Both the position numbers and the translations under genes were made by a program. Of a DNA stretch of 64,000 bases, positions 9,199 through 18,718 are shown in pieces (positions within the stretch are counted from its first letter, which is position 1; each line of letters begins with the position of its first letter). The notes beneath the pieces were generated by a model. The model was not told the origin of the DNA. It worked only from the letters and a program-made list of their open reading frames with translations, and did no database searches. This DNA comes from Actinomyces sp. oral taxon 897 (lineage in GTDB: Bacteria; Actinomycetota; Actinomycetes; Actinomycetales; Actinomycetaceae), in NCBI RefSeq assembly GCF_002999235.1, contig NZ_CP027236.1, forward strand, positions 558,001 through 622,000, in the 5' to 3' direction.

Positions 9199-9303
9199 GC
9201 ACGAGTTCTTGCGGACCGCACCAGTTCCTGTCGGGGGCTCCTCCGTCGGAGTCAGGTGGGGAGCTGGTAGGAACGTGTGAGATCTGCAGGAACTCGTGCA
9301 GTC
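9199..9303. repeat. 19-bp-period head-to-head motif array
   Basis: Forward units GCACGAGTTCTTG (9199) and GCACCAGTTCCTG (9218) are 19 bp apart. Reverse units GGAACGTGTG (about 9270) and GGAACTCGTGCAG (about 9289) are also 19 bp apart. The outer arms form a GACTGCACGAGTTC / GAACTCGTGCAGTC inverted repeat. No gene lies in 9077-9366. Confidence 0.75.
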
Positions 9304-9366
9304 TGTAGACCGTGGTGGTCGGTCCCTGCCCGTTACGGGGCCTGGTGCCCCTGCGCGGGGGTTCTC

Positions 9367-11196
9367 CTATGCGGGGACGTAGCAGGTGGTGCAGAAGGTA
9401 GCGCCCTTCTCCTCCATGACGAGCAGGTGGCCGGGGTCGCCCAGCGGGCTAGCCTGCACGTCCGGCAGGCTGCTCGCGTACTGCCTCCCGTCCACGACCC
9501 AGGAGAGTCCGCCCACGACCCGGGAGAGCAGGACGGCTGACGGTATGTCCTGCACCGGCCTGCCGGTGGAGGCGTCCACGAGGTTCACCGACGACCTCCT
9601 GCTGGCCCAGCACACGGCGGCCGACCCGTCCGCCAGGACCGTGAAGTCGATCTTGTACCTCCCCCCGCTGAAGATGTTGTCGTCCCCCAGGCTGAGGGAG
9701 GGGCCCGCGTCCCCGGCGTCGCCCCGGCGGCTGAAGGTCCCGTCCCCGTTCTGGACCAGGGCGACGCCGTTCTCCGCCACAACGGCCGTCGCCCCGTTAA
9801 GGCTGGTCAGTGAGCGTTGGACGACGTCGACTGAGGGGACGCCGTCGAAGACGATGCGCGCGTACTGCCCGGTCTGCTCCCACTGCAGTGCGCCGTCCCA
9901 GCCAAAGGCGCGGGCTTGGGCCGTGTGCTCTGGCGCCGTAGTGACCACGACGACCCCGTCCGTGGCCAGGATAATGCCGCGCTCACTCGGCTCGACGAGC
10001 GGTGTCAGGGTCGCCGTGGTCGCTCCTGTCGTAATGTCAATCAGGTGCGGGGTAATAGTGCCACGGTCGCCACCGGCACGGGTGCGCGACGACCGGTAGC
10101 CTATGAGGACGTCGGGGCGGGCCGGGTCGAAGGAGGCCAACACATAGGCCTCGTTTGTGCGCCAGGTTTCCTGCATCTGACGGTTGACCGCGATAATAGG
10201 ACCTTCTGCCTCCGCTCCGTCCCCGTCCTGGTACGGTGGCACCTTCAGCAGGAGGGCGGTGTCATTGTCGAGCGCCCCCAGGAAGACGTGAGAGGAGGTG
10301 TCCCAGGGGACGGGGGTCACGCCCCCGCTGCGCGGATCGATGATCTTGTCAACGAGCAGGGGATAGCTCCCCCACCATGACGTATGCACACTGTGGTGAC
10401 CGTGCTGAAAGTCGTCCCAGTCCCAGTGCGACGCCGCCACCTCGACCGGTTCCCCGACGCCGGAACCGTCAATCGGGTAAAGACGGTAGGAACTCGGCTC
10501 CGTGTCCTCTAGGGTACCGTGGAGACCGAACACGTAGTCACCCTGGGGGGATGTGCACATGCCCCTGAATGAGTCAATGCTCCAGGTTCGGGTAGCGCCC
10601 CGGGCGAAGTCTGGTGACAGGGCGGACATGGAGAACGTTCCGTGTTTTGTCTGTGGTTCCTCTTCTGTGGGGTCCTGGGGTTCTTCTGAGAGGTAGTGGG
10701 AGAGGCTCCAGGTGCTGATGCCGCCTAGGGTGGCTAGGGCGGCTCCGCCTGCGAGGAGGGGGAGTGCTCGGTTGATGGTGCGTCGGGACGGGCCCTGGGG
10801 GTGTGTGGTCCGCGGGGTCTGGTTGTCGGTGATGGTCAGAGCGGGGGTGCTGGTGTCTGTGGTGGGTGCTGGGTAGGGGGTGGTCTGGGCCTGGTCGCCT
10901 TGCGGGGTCGTGGTCCCCGCGGTGGCCGGGACGGTGGCTGGGGCCAGACTGGTGGCCAGAGTGTTGGCGGGGGCCGAGCCCGCGGCCGGGGTCGGGTTGG
11001 TGGTTGTGGTGGCCTGGTAGTGGGTGATCCACTGGTGGAGGGCGGGGTAGCAGTGGGGGTGGGCGGCAATGGCCGGGTGGAGGTCGGGGCGGGTTGCGGC
11101 TATGCGGGCGAGCTCGGCGGCGGGGGTGTGCGGGTTGCTCAGGGCCTCGGCGTCGGGGTCTCGGGGTGGCGTGGTAGGTGATGGGGTGCTGGTCAT
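9367..11196 (-). CDS. LRV-domain membrane protein with large extracellular domain
   Basis: 609 residues from the ATG at 11196. That start is supported by TACCCT (minus strand, 11208-11203) exactly 6 nt upstream, a leaderless arrangement. Residues 15-60 (NPHTPAAELARIAATRPDLH...HPHCYPALHQWI) match the variant leucine-rich-repeat module found in actinobacterial proteins. A Thr/Pro/Ala-rich linker (62-143) and one transmembrane helix (about 145-168, LPLLAGGAALATLGGISTW) follow. The remaining 440 residues are probably extracellular and look beta-rich, with repeating VV/AV...DG segments as in propeller-type folds. The C-terminus ends CTTCYVPA. Function unknown; an envelope sensor or binding protein is a guess. 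It is the only minus-strand gene among the first 49 kb and lies inside the argG-argH gap. Confidence 0.7.
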   Translation of the reverse strand: MTSTPSPTTPPRDPDAEALSNPHTPAAELARIAATRPDLHPAIAAHPHCYPALHQWITHYQATTTTNPTPAAGSAPANTLATSLAPATVPATAGTTTPQGDQAQTTPYPAPTTDTSTPALTITDNQTPRTTHPQGPSRRTINRALPLLAGGAALATLGGISTWSLSHYLSEEPQDPTEEEPQTKHGTFSMSALSPDFARGATRTWSIDSFRGMCTSPQGDYVFGLHGTLEDTEPSSYRLYPIDGSGVGEPVEVAASHWDWDDFQHGHHSVHTSWWGSYPLLVDKIIDPRSGGVTPVPWDTSSHVFLGALDNDTALLLKVPPYQDGDGAEAEGPIIAVNRQMQETWRTNEAYVLASFDPARPDVLIGYRSSRTRAGGDRGTITPHLIDITTGATTATLTPLVEPSERGIILATDGVVVVTTAPEHTAQARAFGWDGALQWEQTGQYARIVFDGVPSVDVVQRSLTSLNGATAVVAENGVALVQNGDGTFSRRGDAGDAGPSLSLGDDNIFSGGRYKIDFTVLADGSAAVCWASRRSSVNLVDASTGRPVQDIPSAVLLSRVVGGLSWVVDGRQYASSLPDVQASPLGDPGHLLVMEEKGATFCTTCYVPA

Positions 11197-11292
11197 GGGT
11201 GGAGGGTAGCTCGGGTGGCGTGTGCGTCGTCGTTCCTGGTGGGGGTAGGTTCCTGTCCGTGGTGTAGTGACCTGGTGTCCTCCTGTATCGGG

Positions 11293-11425
11293 GACGTACC
11301 CTAGCTGCCGGCGACGTGCCATAGTCACCGGGGACGTACTCTGGAGGTCGTCTGGGGTACGTCGCCAATGACTAGGGTACGTCATCGATAGCTAGGGTAC
11401 GTTGTCGGTGACTATGGCACGTTCC
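11293..11425. repeat. 20-bp-period head-to-head GACGTACC array
   Basis: GACGTACC-type units start at 11293, 11313 and 11333; the inverse GGTACGTC-type units have GGTAC/GGCAC at 11356, 11376, 11396 and 11416. Spacing is exactly 20 bp in both arms, with the CTAG/CTAT and CACCGG flanks conserved. The array lies 97 bases upstream of the minus-strand LRV gene. A second copy of this layout is at 15658. Confidence 0.85.
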
Positions 11426-11554
11426 CGTGGGGGATGAAGAGGGTGAGGGGGACAAGGTGCCGCGGGACCCGGTGGGCACCCCTCGCAGCGCCCCGTCCTG
11501 GCGGCGGACGGCCCCGCGGCAGGGGCGTCCGCGGCCAGGCCACCAGGACGCCCC

Positions 11555-11606
11555 CCGTTCTCACGGCCAACAAGTACCGTTCTCACGACGAATAAGTACC
11601 GTTCTC
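11555..11606 (-). repeat. 22-bp-period motif array, reverse, 3 copies
   Basis: CCGTTCTC at 11555, 11577 and 11599, exactly 22 bp apart; the first unit is a half-site, the others are AAYAAGTACCGTTCTC. It lies in the 798-base intergenic region between the LRV gene and the O-antigen-ligase-like gene. Confidence 0.85.
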
Positions 11607-11696
11607 GCGGAGGAGGGGGTGCGCGAGGGCATGGACGCTGGGGGCGCGGGCGCCGGGCCGGCTCAGGGCCAGCGTGTTCCTGCTGGCTGGCCCCCA

Positions 11697-11902
11697 CCGA
11701 GTCGTGCCCACGACCTAGGGCAGGTCGCTGCCCGCCCCGGCCCCTCCCGTGGTCGCCCGAGTCGTGCCCACGACCCGGGGCAGGTCACCAGCACCAGCTG
11801 GCCCCAGGATCCGGCTGGCCCCACCGCATGGCCGAGTCGGGCCGCAGGGGCGGCGGCCGGCCTCGGGATCCGGCTGGCCGCCACCGCGTGGCCGAGTCCG
11901 TC
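11697..11902 (+). repeat. Composite direct repeats with ~60-bp period
   Basis: CCGAGTCGTGCCCACGACC occurs at 11697 and 11757 (60 bp apart), each containing the palindrome GTCGTGCCCACGAC. GGATCCGGCTGGCC occurs at 11807 and 11866 (59 bp apart). The element CCGAGTC recurs at 11697, 11757, 11832 and 11892. It ends about 90 bases before the next start codon. No coding bias is seen. Confidence 0.75.
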
Positions 11903-11994
11903 AAAAACCTCTTACTATGTCCCCGGCGGGCGTGGTCCGCCCTCGGCAACGCCGAGGCTTTGCTGACAACGTAACGGAAGGCGGCGGATCATCA

Positions 11995-13380
11995 ATGGAG
12001 CGCACGCGGACACGCGCTGCTGTGATGAGCTCACGGCCCAGGCTCATGCCCGCGCTGGGCACCTGGGCCTCCTTCCTGACCTTCTCCGGCCAGGGAGTGC
12101 GCAATATCGTCGGGTGGACCCTGTTCGGGGTCATCGCCGCCATCAGCACTGTCATCCTCCTGGTCGTCTTCCTGCGTGAGGGGCACCGCGTCCCCCTGCG
12201 CGCCCTACCGCCAGTGGCCTGTGCCTACACCGTCCTGTGCGTCCTCAGCCTCGTCTGGTCGCAGTTCCCGGCGGAGACCGCGCTCGCAGCCGCGCTCATG
12301 GTGGCTACGAGCGCGGTCGGCATTCTGCTGGCCTGCAGCCTGTCGCTGCGTGAGCTCACCGTCGCGCTGGGACGTGCCCTGGAGGCGACGATCGCCCTGA
12401 GCCTGGTCCTGGAGGCCTGGGTCGCCCTGGTCCTGCACCACCCCCTGGCGCCCCTGTACATGCGGAACTGGGACGTGATCCCGTCGTCCTACTACTGGAG
12501 CGACGGGCTGCTCTTTCAGGGTGGACCGATCCAGGGGATCATCGGCAACCGCAACCCCCTGGCCTTCGTGGCCCTGCTGACCCTCATCTGCGTGGTCGTA
12601 CGATGGCGCGACCACCAGATCAGCAACTCCCACCTCGTCGTGTGGTCCGCCCTGTGCCTGCTCACCCTGGCGCTGACCCGTTCGGCCACCGTCACCGTGG
12701 CCACGATGGTGTGCGGGGGGCTCGCCTTCCTGCTGTGGTGCCTGCGCAGGCTGGGGGGCGCCAGGCGTCGGCGGGCGCTCGTCATGGCCGCAGGGGCGGC
12801 CATGGTGGCGGGGGCCCTGTCGCTGGTCTGCAACCAGACCATCATTATGCTCCTGGGGCGCTCGCCCGACGCCAGCGGACGGTGGGTGATCTGGGAGCGG
12901 GTGATCGCGCTGTGGCAGCAGCGTCCCATCCTCGGCTGGGGGTGGATCATGTACTGGGAGCCCTGGATCCCCATGTTCCAGACCCTGGTCATCCGTCCTG
13001 ACGGCACCCCTACCATGAGCGCGCACAACGCCTACGTCGAGGCGCTGTTCCAGACCGGCGTCATTGGCGCGCTGCTCATTGTCCTGCTCATGGCCCAGCT
13101 GCTGATCCAGACGGGGCGGCTGGCGCTGCGCTACCTGGACTCCGACTCCTCCGTCCTCCTGCCCGTCCTGCTGACTACGGCCCTGGCGGTGCAGGCACTC
13201 AGCGAGTCCCGCCTGCTCTCGGAGGGCAACTGGATGGTCGTCTGCGCCCTGGCTACCTGGCTGGGGCTTCACCGTATGGTCGAGAAGACGGCAAGCCGCT
13301 GGCGTCCCTCGTCAGACGCCACCCGCAGTATCTACCTCCCGACAAGCTCCCGTCGCAGCGAGCGCATGCTCGTGCCCTAG
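11995..13380 (+). CDS. O-antigen ligase/polymerase-like membrane protein (Wzy_C type)
   Basis: A 461-residue polytopic protein with about 10-12 hydrophobic segments. The large loop and following region carry Wzy/WaaL-type features: GRWVIWERVIALWQQRPILGWGW and, after a short gap, SAHNAYVEALFQTGVIG. Proteins of this superfamily polymerise or ligate lipid-linked polysaccharide on the outer face of the membrane. In Gram-positive bacteria they are usually part of a capsule or wall-polysaccharide cluster, but here no glycosyltransferase or flippase lies next to it. The ATG at 11995 follows GGAAGG at a rather long distance. It is an orphan inside the repeat-rich argG-argH gap. The substrate cannot be inferred. 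Confidence 0.75.
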   Translation: MERTRTRAAVMSSRPRLMPALGTWASFLTFSGQGVRNIVGWTLFGVIAAISTVILLVVFLREGHRVPLRALPPVACAYTVLCVLSLVWSQFPAETALAAALMVATSAVGILLACSLSLRELTVALGRALEATIALSLVLEAWVALVLHHPLAPLYMRNWDVIPSSYYWSDGLLFQGGPIQGIIGNRNPLAFVALLTLICVVVRWRDHQISNSHLVVWSALCLLTLALTRSATVTVATMVCGGLAFLLWCLRRLGGARRRRALVMAAGAAMVAGALSLVCNQTIIMLLGRSPDASGRWVIWERVIALWQQRPILGWGWIMYWEPWIPMFQTLVIRPDGTPTMSAHNAYVEALFQTGVIGALLIVLLMAQLLIQTGRLALRYLDSDSSVLLPVLLTTALAVQALSESRLLSEGNWMVVCALATWLGLHRMVEKTASRWRPSSDATRSIYLPTSSRRSERMLVP

Positions 13381-13383
13381 GTG

Positions 13384-13398
13384 CACCTCTCCGAGGTG
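13384..13398 (+). terminator. Short hairpin after the O-antigen-ligase-like gene
   Basis: CACCTC (13384-13389) pairs with GAGGTG (13393-13398) across a TCC loop, beginning 3 bases after the stop codon. No T-run. Confidence 0.4.
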
Positions 13399-13660
13399 GA
13401 TGGCCGGCTTACGTAGTCGCGGTTTGACGTGCTTGGAGGTACGAGTTCAGTTTTAGTGCTTATAGCAATCCTCGCGTCGCAGCTCGATGTGCTCGGGAGG
13501 TGCTTCTCCGTGGGCGCGAGGGGCCTGTCTGGACACCCCCGTCTCCACGCTCGGCGCCCTCCCGCTGTCCATGGCCGCGAGGGTCCTGTGCTGTCTCCCG
13601 CCCCCGCGTGAGAGCAGATTGGTTATGCGCGCCCTGGTGGGGCCGGGCGCCTGGTTCTGT

Positions 13661-13785
13661 CGCAATCTGAGGATCAGAGCCGGGCCCACCCCGTTCCCGT
13701 CTTTGTGCACCTGATGTCCACGCAGGTCAGGGGCTTGGGCTCCAATGCGGTCGGGGGTACCTTCCGTTCTGATCCTCAGATTGCG
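13661..13785. repeat. 125-bp element bounded by perfect 18-bp inverted repeats
   Basis: CGCAATCTGAGGATCAGA (13661-13678) is the exact reverse complement of TCTGATCCTCAGATTGCG (13768-13785). Each arm also contains its own dyad, TCTGA-GGA-TCAGA. Size and perfect termini resemble a MITE. No clear target-site duplication was seen: the flanks are TTCTGT and TCACGC. Two operator sites in opposite orientation is the alternative. Confidence 0.65.
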
Positions 13786-14063
13786 TCACGCACACGGATC
13801 CGGGCCATCAGACAGGCGGCAGACTATCCAGAGTTCCGCATAAACCACCTCGAACTGCGCCCGGAGACCACCCGGGCGGCCCCGAGTCGCCCAGATCCGG
13901 GGCGCACGGCGTCCTCGAAGGACTGACCGGGTGTCCCTGAACTGTCCCACAGCCACCAGGCACCCGGGCCGCCAGACGACCGCCGGGACTAGAGCGCACC
14001 CGCACAGGCCAGTAGGCGCGTGCCACCCGGCAGTCCACCCCGCCACCGACTCACCATTCTCCC

Positions 14064-14150
14064 CGTATGGCCATGACGACCGCGGGATGGGCAGGTCCAC
14101 CGGCGCCGAGTGGGACATCCTCCCTGTACCCCTATGGTCATGACGACCGC
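14064..14150 (+). repeat. Two-copy direct repeat, 67-bp spacing
   Basis: CGTATGGCCATGACGACCGC at 14064 and CCTATGGTCATGACGACCGC at 14131 differ at two positions. They sit in the gene-free stretch upstream of the formate/nitrite transporter gene. Confidence 0.6.
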
Positions 14151-14240
14151 ACCACCCGACAGCCCAGGTACCCGGGCTGCCCAGAACTCATTGACGGGCG
14201 CTCCTGGCGACCCGGACCCGGAGACGGCCCGACGCGCCAT

Positions 14241-14314
14241 CCGTCCTCACCACAAATAAGTACCGTTCTCGCGGCGAACAAGTACCGTTCTCGCGAGCAA
14301 TAAGTACCGTTCTC
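14241..14314 (-). repeat. 22-bp-period motif array, reverse, 4 copies
   Basis: CCGTYCTC at 14241, 14263, 14285 and 14307, exactly 22 bp apart; the first is a degenerate half-site, the other three are AAYAAGTACCGTTCTCGCG. The largest of the five arrays, about 450 bases upstream of the transporter start. Confidence 0.85.
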
Positions 14315-14385
14315 GCGGAGAGGGGGCGGACTGGCGGGTGCCGCGACGGGCAGCCGCGGAGCCAGCTCCACCACCGGCGTCGCCC

Positions 14386-14645
14386 CAGGCTCCCTGGTCC
14401 GTGTGGCAACCACCGGGACGGGACAGGGACGGGCCAAGGAGGAGGACAGGCTCCCTGGTCCGTGTGGCAACCACAGCCCGGAACCCAGGTCACCCAGGCT
14501 CCAGCCCGCGTGAGGCCGTCGATGACCCTAATGAGCGTGGCCCCACGGCGTCGGGAGACTCTCCTGGTCCACGTGGGCAAGCCTCGGCCCGGGCGCCCAG
14601 GCGGCGCAGGTCCCGCAGGCTCTCCCGGTCCACGTGGGCAAGCCG
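14386..14645 (+). repeat. TGGTCC-containing direct repeats upstream of transporter gene
   Basis: CAGGCTCCCTGGTCCGTGTG is found at 14386 and 14447 (61 bp apart, identical over 28 bases). A related form, TCCTGGTCCACGTGGGCAAG, lies at 14571 and a variant near 14622. The second form contains the palindrome CCACGTGG. All lie within 400 bases of the transporter start codon. Confidence 0.65.
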
Positions 14646-14766
14646 GTTGACGGTGTGGGCCTACAGTCCTAGGCGGAGGCCTGATAGGTGCCGCGGCCGG
14701 GCGCCGGGGGCCTACCAGGACCTGCTGAGGGGTGCCAGATCGCTCAGCCCGTGCGACCATAGGGCC

Positions 14767-15639
14767 ATGGCTGAGACCCAGGCCGCCACGGAGGCGGCAG
14801 CGCCCAACCAGTTGTTCCCCGGTAAGCAGTTCATCTCCACCGTCCTGGAGGCACTGGATACCAAGACCCGGATGACGGGCAATATAGCCCAGCGGTACCT
14901 CATGCGCGCGGCCATGGCGGGCATGATCGTGGCCGTCTTCTACATTGTCAACTACGCCATTGTCGGGACCTTCGCCGAGCTAGGGGCGGCGGGGGTGGGG
15001 AAGTTTCTCGGCGCCCTCGCGTTCGGACCGGCCTTGGTGTTCATCTACTACACCAAGTCCGAGCTCCTGACCTCCAATATGATGGTGGTGGTCATCGGCC
15101 GCTACTACAAGCGTATTACCACGTGGCGGGGCATGAGGGTCCTGTTCATGTGCTTTATAGGCAACTTCCTGGGCGGGCTCGTCTTCGCCGTCATGTACCG
15201 TTTCTCCACCCTGGTGGGAGGCGCCACCGGGGAGCAGGCCGTCCACTCCGTGCAGGCCAAGCTGGCCTACATGGACTCGGTCTCCGGGGTGGGGGACCTC
15301 TTCGTACGGGCCATCCTGTGCAACTTCATGATCAACCTGGCAATGCTCCTCATCTACAACGGGTTCATCCACGACGACTGGTCCAAGATCGTGTCCATGA
15401 TCGTGGCCGTGTTCGTCTTCGCCTTCCTGGGGTTCGAGCACTCCGTGGCCAACACGGTCCTGTTCACCGTCGTGGGCCTCACCCACGGGATCGACGTCCT
15501 GGCCGCGAGCGGGAACGTGGCCGTGGCGCTCCTGGGCAACTTCGTGGGCGGAGGCGTCCTCATTGGCGCCTACTACGCCTACGCCAACGACGACCGCTGG
15601 GTCCGCAGCCGGGTCAGGGCCGCCGTACCGCACTCCTGA
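14767..15639 (+). CDS. Formate/nitrite transporter family protein
   Basis: A 290-residue FNT-family membrane channel (FocA/NirC-like, pentameric in known members) passing formate, nitrite or similar monovalent anions. Six hydrophobic segments are visible, starting at MRAAMAGMIVAVFYIVNYAIVG; the family-type LAFGPALVFIYYTKSELLTSNMM and FLGFEHSVANTV segments are present. The ATG at 14767 gives the expected short cytoplasmic N-terminus; ribosome-binding sequence is weak, and a GACCAT hexamer 6 nt upstream might be a leaderless -10. No pfl, nir or formate dehydrogenase gene is adjacent, so the anion is not determined. It lies inside the argG-argH gap, followed by a 20-bp-period array. Confidence 0.85.
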   Translation: MAETQAATEAAAPNQLFPGKQFISTVLEALDTKTRMTGNIAQRYLMRAAMAGMIVAVFYIVNYAIVGTFAELGAAGVGKFLGALAFGPALVFIYYTKSELLTSNMMVVVIGRYYKRITTWRGMRVLFMCFIGNFLGGLVFAVMYRFSTLVGGATGEQAVHSVQAKLAYMDSVSGVGDLFVRAILCNFMINLAMLLIYNGFIHDDWSKIVSMIVAVFVFAFLGFEHSVANTVLFTVVGLTHGIDVLAASGNVAVALLGNFVGGGVLIGAYYAYANDDRWVRSRVRAAVPHS

Positions 15640-15657
15640 GTCGGGGCGCGCACCGGC

Positions 15658-15763
15658 GACGTACCTTAGTCACCGGGGACGTACCCTGGAGGTACGTTGC
15701 CAGCGATTAAGGTACGTCGCCGGTGGCTACGGTACGTTCCCGGCGACTAAAGTACGTTCCCGG
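15658..15763. repeat. 20-bp-period head-to-head GACGTACC array
   Basis: GACGTACC units at 15658 and 15678; inverse units with GGTAC/AGTAC at 15691, 15711, 15731 and 15751, all at 20-bp steps, each followed by GT(C/T)(G/C)CCGG-type sequence. It is the second member of the family at 11293. It fills the interval between the transporter gene and argH and could also fold as a long hairpin in RNA. Confidence 0.85.
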
Positions 15764-15780
15764 CGACCCGGCGTCCGTGA

Positions 15781-17354
<1,574 letters not shown>

Positions 17355-17355
<1 letters not shown>

Positions 17356-18071
17356 TGCCCGGGGACGCCGGCCAGGGCCGGGTACCGCCACCCACGGACC
17401 CGCCGGCAGGGGTGGTACCGCGCCCGGGCGTGGCCCCTGAGGTGGCCGAGGTGCTGGGGCGCGACAGCCTCCAGGCCGCCCCCGCCCTCCTGGGGGCCGT
17501 CTTCTCCGCGACAGACCCGGACGGCACCGTCTCCGTGCGCCTGACCGAGGTGGAGGCCTACCGGGGCGAGGCCGACCCCGGCTCCCACGCCTTCCGGGGC
17601 CGTACGGCCCGCAACGCCTCCATGTTCGAGGCCGGGGGCGTCATCTACGTCTACTTCACCTACGGTATGCACCACTGCCTCAATGTCGTCACCGGCCCGG
17701 CCGGCCTCTCACGCGCCGTGCTCCTGCGCGCGGGGGAGGTGGTGGCCGGGGTGGATCTGGCCAGGCGACGTCGTCCCGCCGCGAGGAACGACCGCGACCT
17801 GGCCCGCGGCCCGGCACGGCTGTGCGCCGCCCTGGGACTGGACCGCTCCGAGGACGGCACCGCCCTGGGCGGGCCCGGCTCGCGCGTCAGCCTCGTGCTG
17901 CCGCCGGGTGCGGCCCCCGAGGCGGCGCGCATCCGTACGGGCCCGCGTACCGGGGTGGCTGGCCCCGGGGGTGATGGCAAGGCCTTCCCCTGGCGCTTCT
18001 GGCTCGAGGGCGAGCCCACCGTCTCCCCCTATAAGCCCGCCGCGCCCCGGCGCAGGCGGGGGAGACGATGA
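17355..18071 (+). CDS. 3-methyladenine DNA glycosylase, AAG/MPG family
   Basis: Removes alkylated purines from DNA in base-excision repair. The family motifs [22 protein letters not shown] (with the catalytic glutamate), [28 protein letters not shown] and [13 protein letters not shown] are in the right order over 238 residues. The GTG at 17355 overlaps the argH stop (TAGTG). However, the conserved domain begins only near residue 28 ([14 protein letters not shown]), so an internal GTG around 17430 is also possible. The stop overlaps the next gene by ATGA. Together with the HhH glycosylase downstream it makes a likely alkylation-repair group behind argH. Confidence 0.88.
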
Positions 18072-18718
18072 CTGGCCCTGCCGTCGATCCCGCGGGACCG
18101 ACCGACTACTGGAACCACAACACCGCCTTCCACCAAGAGCTCGTCCGGGACGCCGGGCAGCGCGGAGGGCGGGCTCTCGACGTCGGATGCGGCGAGGGGC
18201 TCCTGCTCGCGCGCCTGGCAGGCGTGTGCCGGGAAGCCGTCGGGATCGACAGTGACGAGCAGTCGCTCAGCCGGGCGCGACGGCGTCTTGAGCGCATGCC
18301 GAACGCCGAGGCGCTTCCCGCCGACATCATGGAGCCGGACCTCGCCGAACGCCTCGGCACCTTCGAGACCGTTACCTGTGTCGCCATGCTCCACCATCTC
18401 CCACTTGACGAGGGCCTGGCCGCCCTGGGCGCGCTGGTCGCTCCCGGCGGGCGGCTCATCGTCATCGGTCTGGCCGCCGAGAAGAGCCCATGGGACTGGA
18501 TCATCTCCGGGTTGAGCATCCTGCCGATCCGGGTGATGAGCGCCTGGCACCGCGAGACCCGCGACGTCGGCGTCGTCACCGCCCGAGCGCGTGAATCGTT
18601 GGGGGAGATCCGAGCTGCAGCCTCGCGGATCTTGCCCGACGCCAGGGTGAGGCGGCGCTTCTACTACCGCTACTCCCTCGTATGGGACAGGCCTCGGGAT
18701 GCGGGATGGATGGCGTGA
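18068..18718 (+). CDS. Class I SAM-dependent methyltransferase
   Basis: 216 residues with a canonical SAM-binding motif [17 protein letters not shown] (about residues 36-51), an acidic end of strand 2 ([10 protein letters not shown]), and [19 protein letters not shown] as motif post-II. The second half has a hydrophobic stretch ([18 protein letters not shown]). The substrate is unknown. The fold resembles small-molecule and quinone-type methyltransferases, and nothing visible ties it to nucleic acid. It is translationally coupled to genes on both sides (ATGA with the glycosylase, GTGA with the HhH protein), so it is expressed with two base-excision enzymes. Its codon usage is slightly less GC-biased than its neighbours. 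Confidence 0.75.
   Translation: MTGPAVDPAGPTDYWNHNTAFHQELVRDAGQRGGRALDVGCGEGLLLARLAGVCREAVGIDSDEQSLSRARRRLERMPNAEALPADIMEPDLAERLGTFETVTCVAMLHHLPLDEGLAALGALVAPGGRLIVIGLAAEKSPWDWIISGLSILPIRVMSAWHRETRDVGVVTARARESLGEIRAAASRILPDARVRRRFYYRYSLVWDRPRDAGWMA

Larger units (their letters stand above)
13399..14766. other. 1.37-kb gene-free, repeat-rich region
   Basis: No reading frame here has a convincing start, codon bias or recognisable protein; the short frames on both strands look random. The region holds a 125-bp element bounded by 18-bp inverted repeats (13661-13785), a 67-bp-spaced direct repeat (14064-14150), a four-copy 22-bp-period array (14241-14314) and a TGGTCC-containing repeat set (14386-14645). 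It may be a decayed gene or a purely structural/regulatory segment. Confidence 0.5.

Noticed and set aside
13705..14118. Short frames in the gene-free region (13705-13926 plus, 13786-14118 minus) as decayed transposase or hypothetical genes
   Set aside because: No recognisable domain, no ribosome-binding site, no codon bias, and they run through the inverted-repeat element.
2092..14314. Regular repeats considered as CRISPR arrays
   Set aside because: The gap between conserved cores is only about 6 bp, there are no unique spacers, orientation flips between sites, and no cas gene is present.
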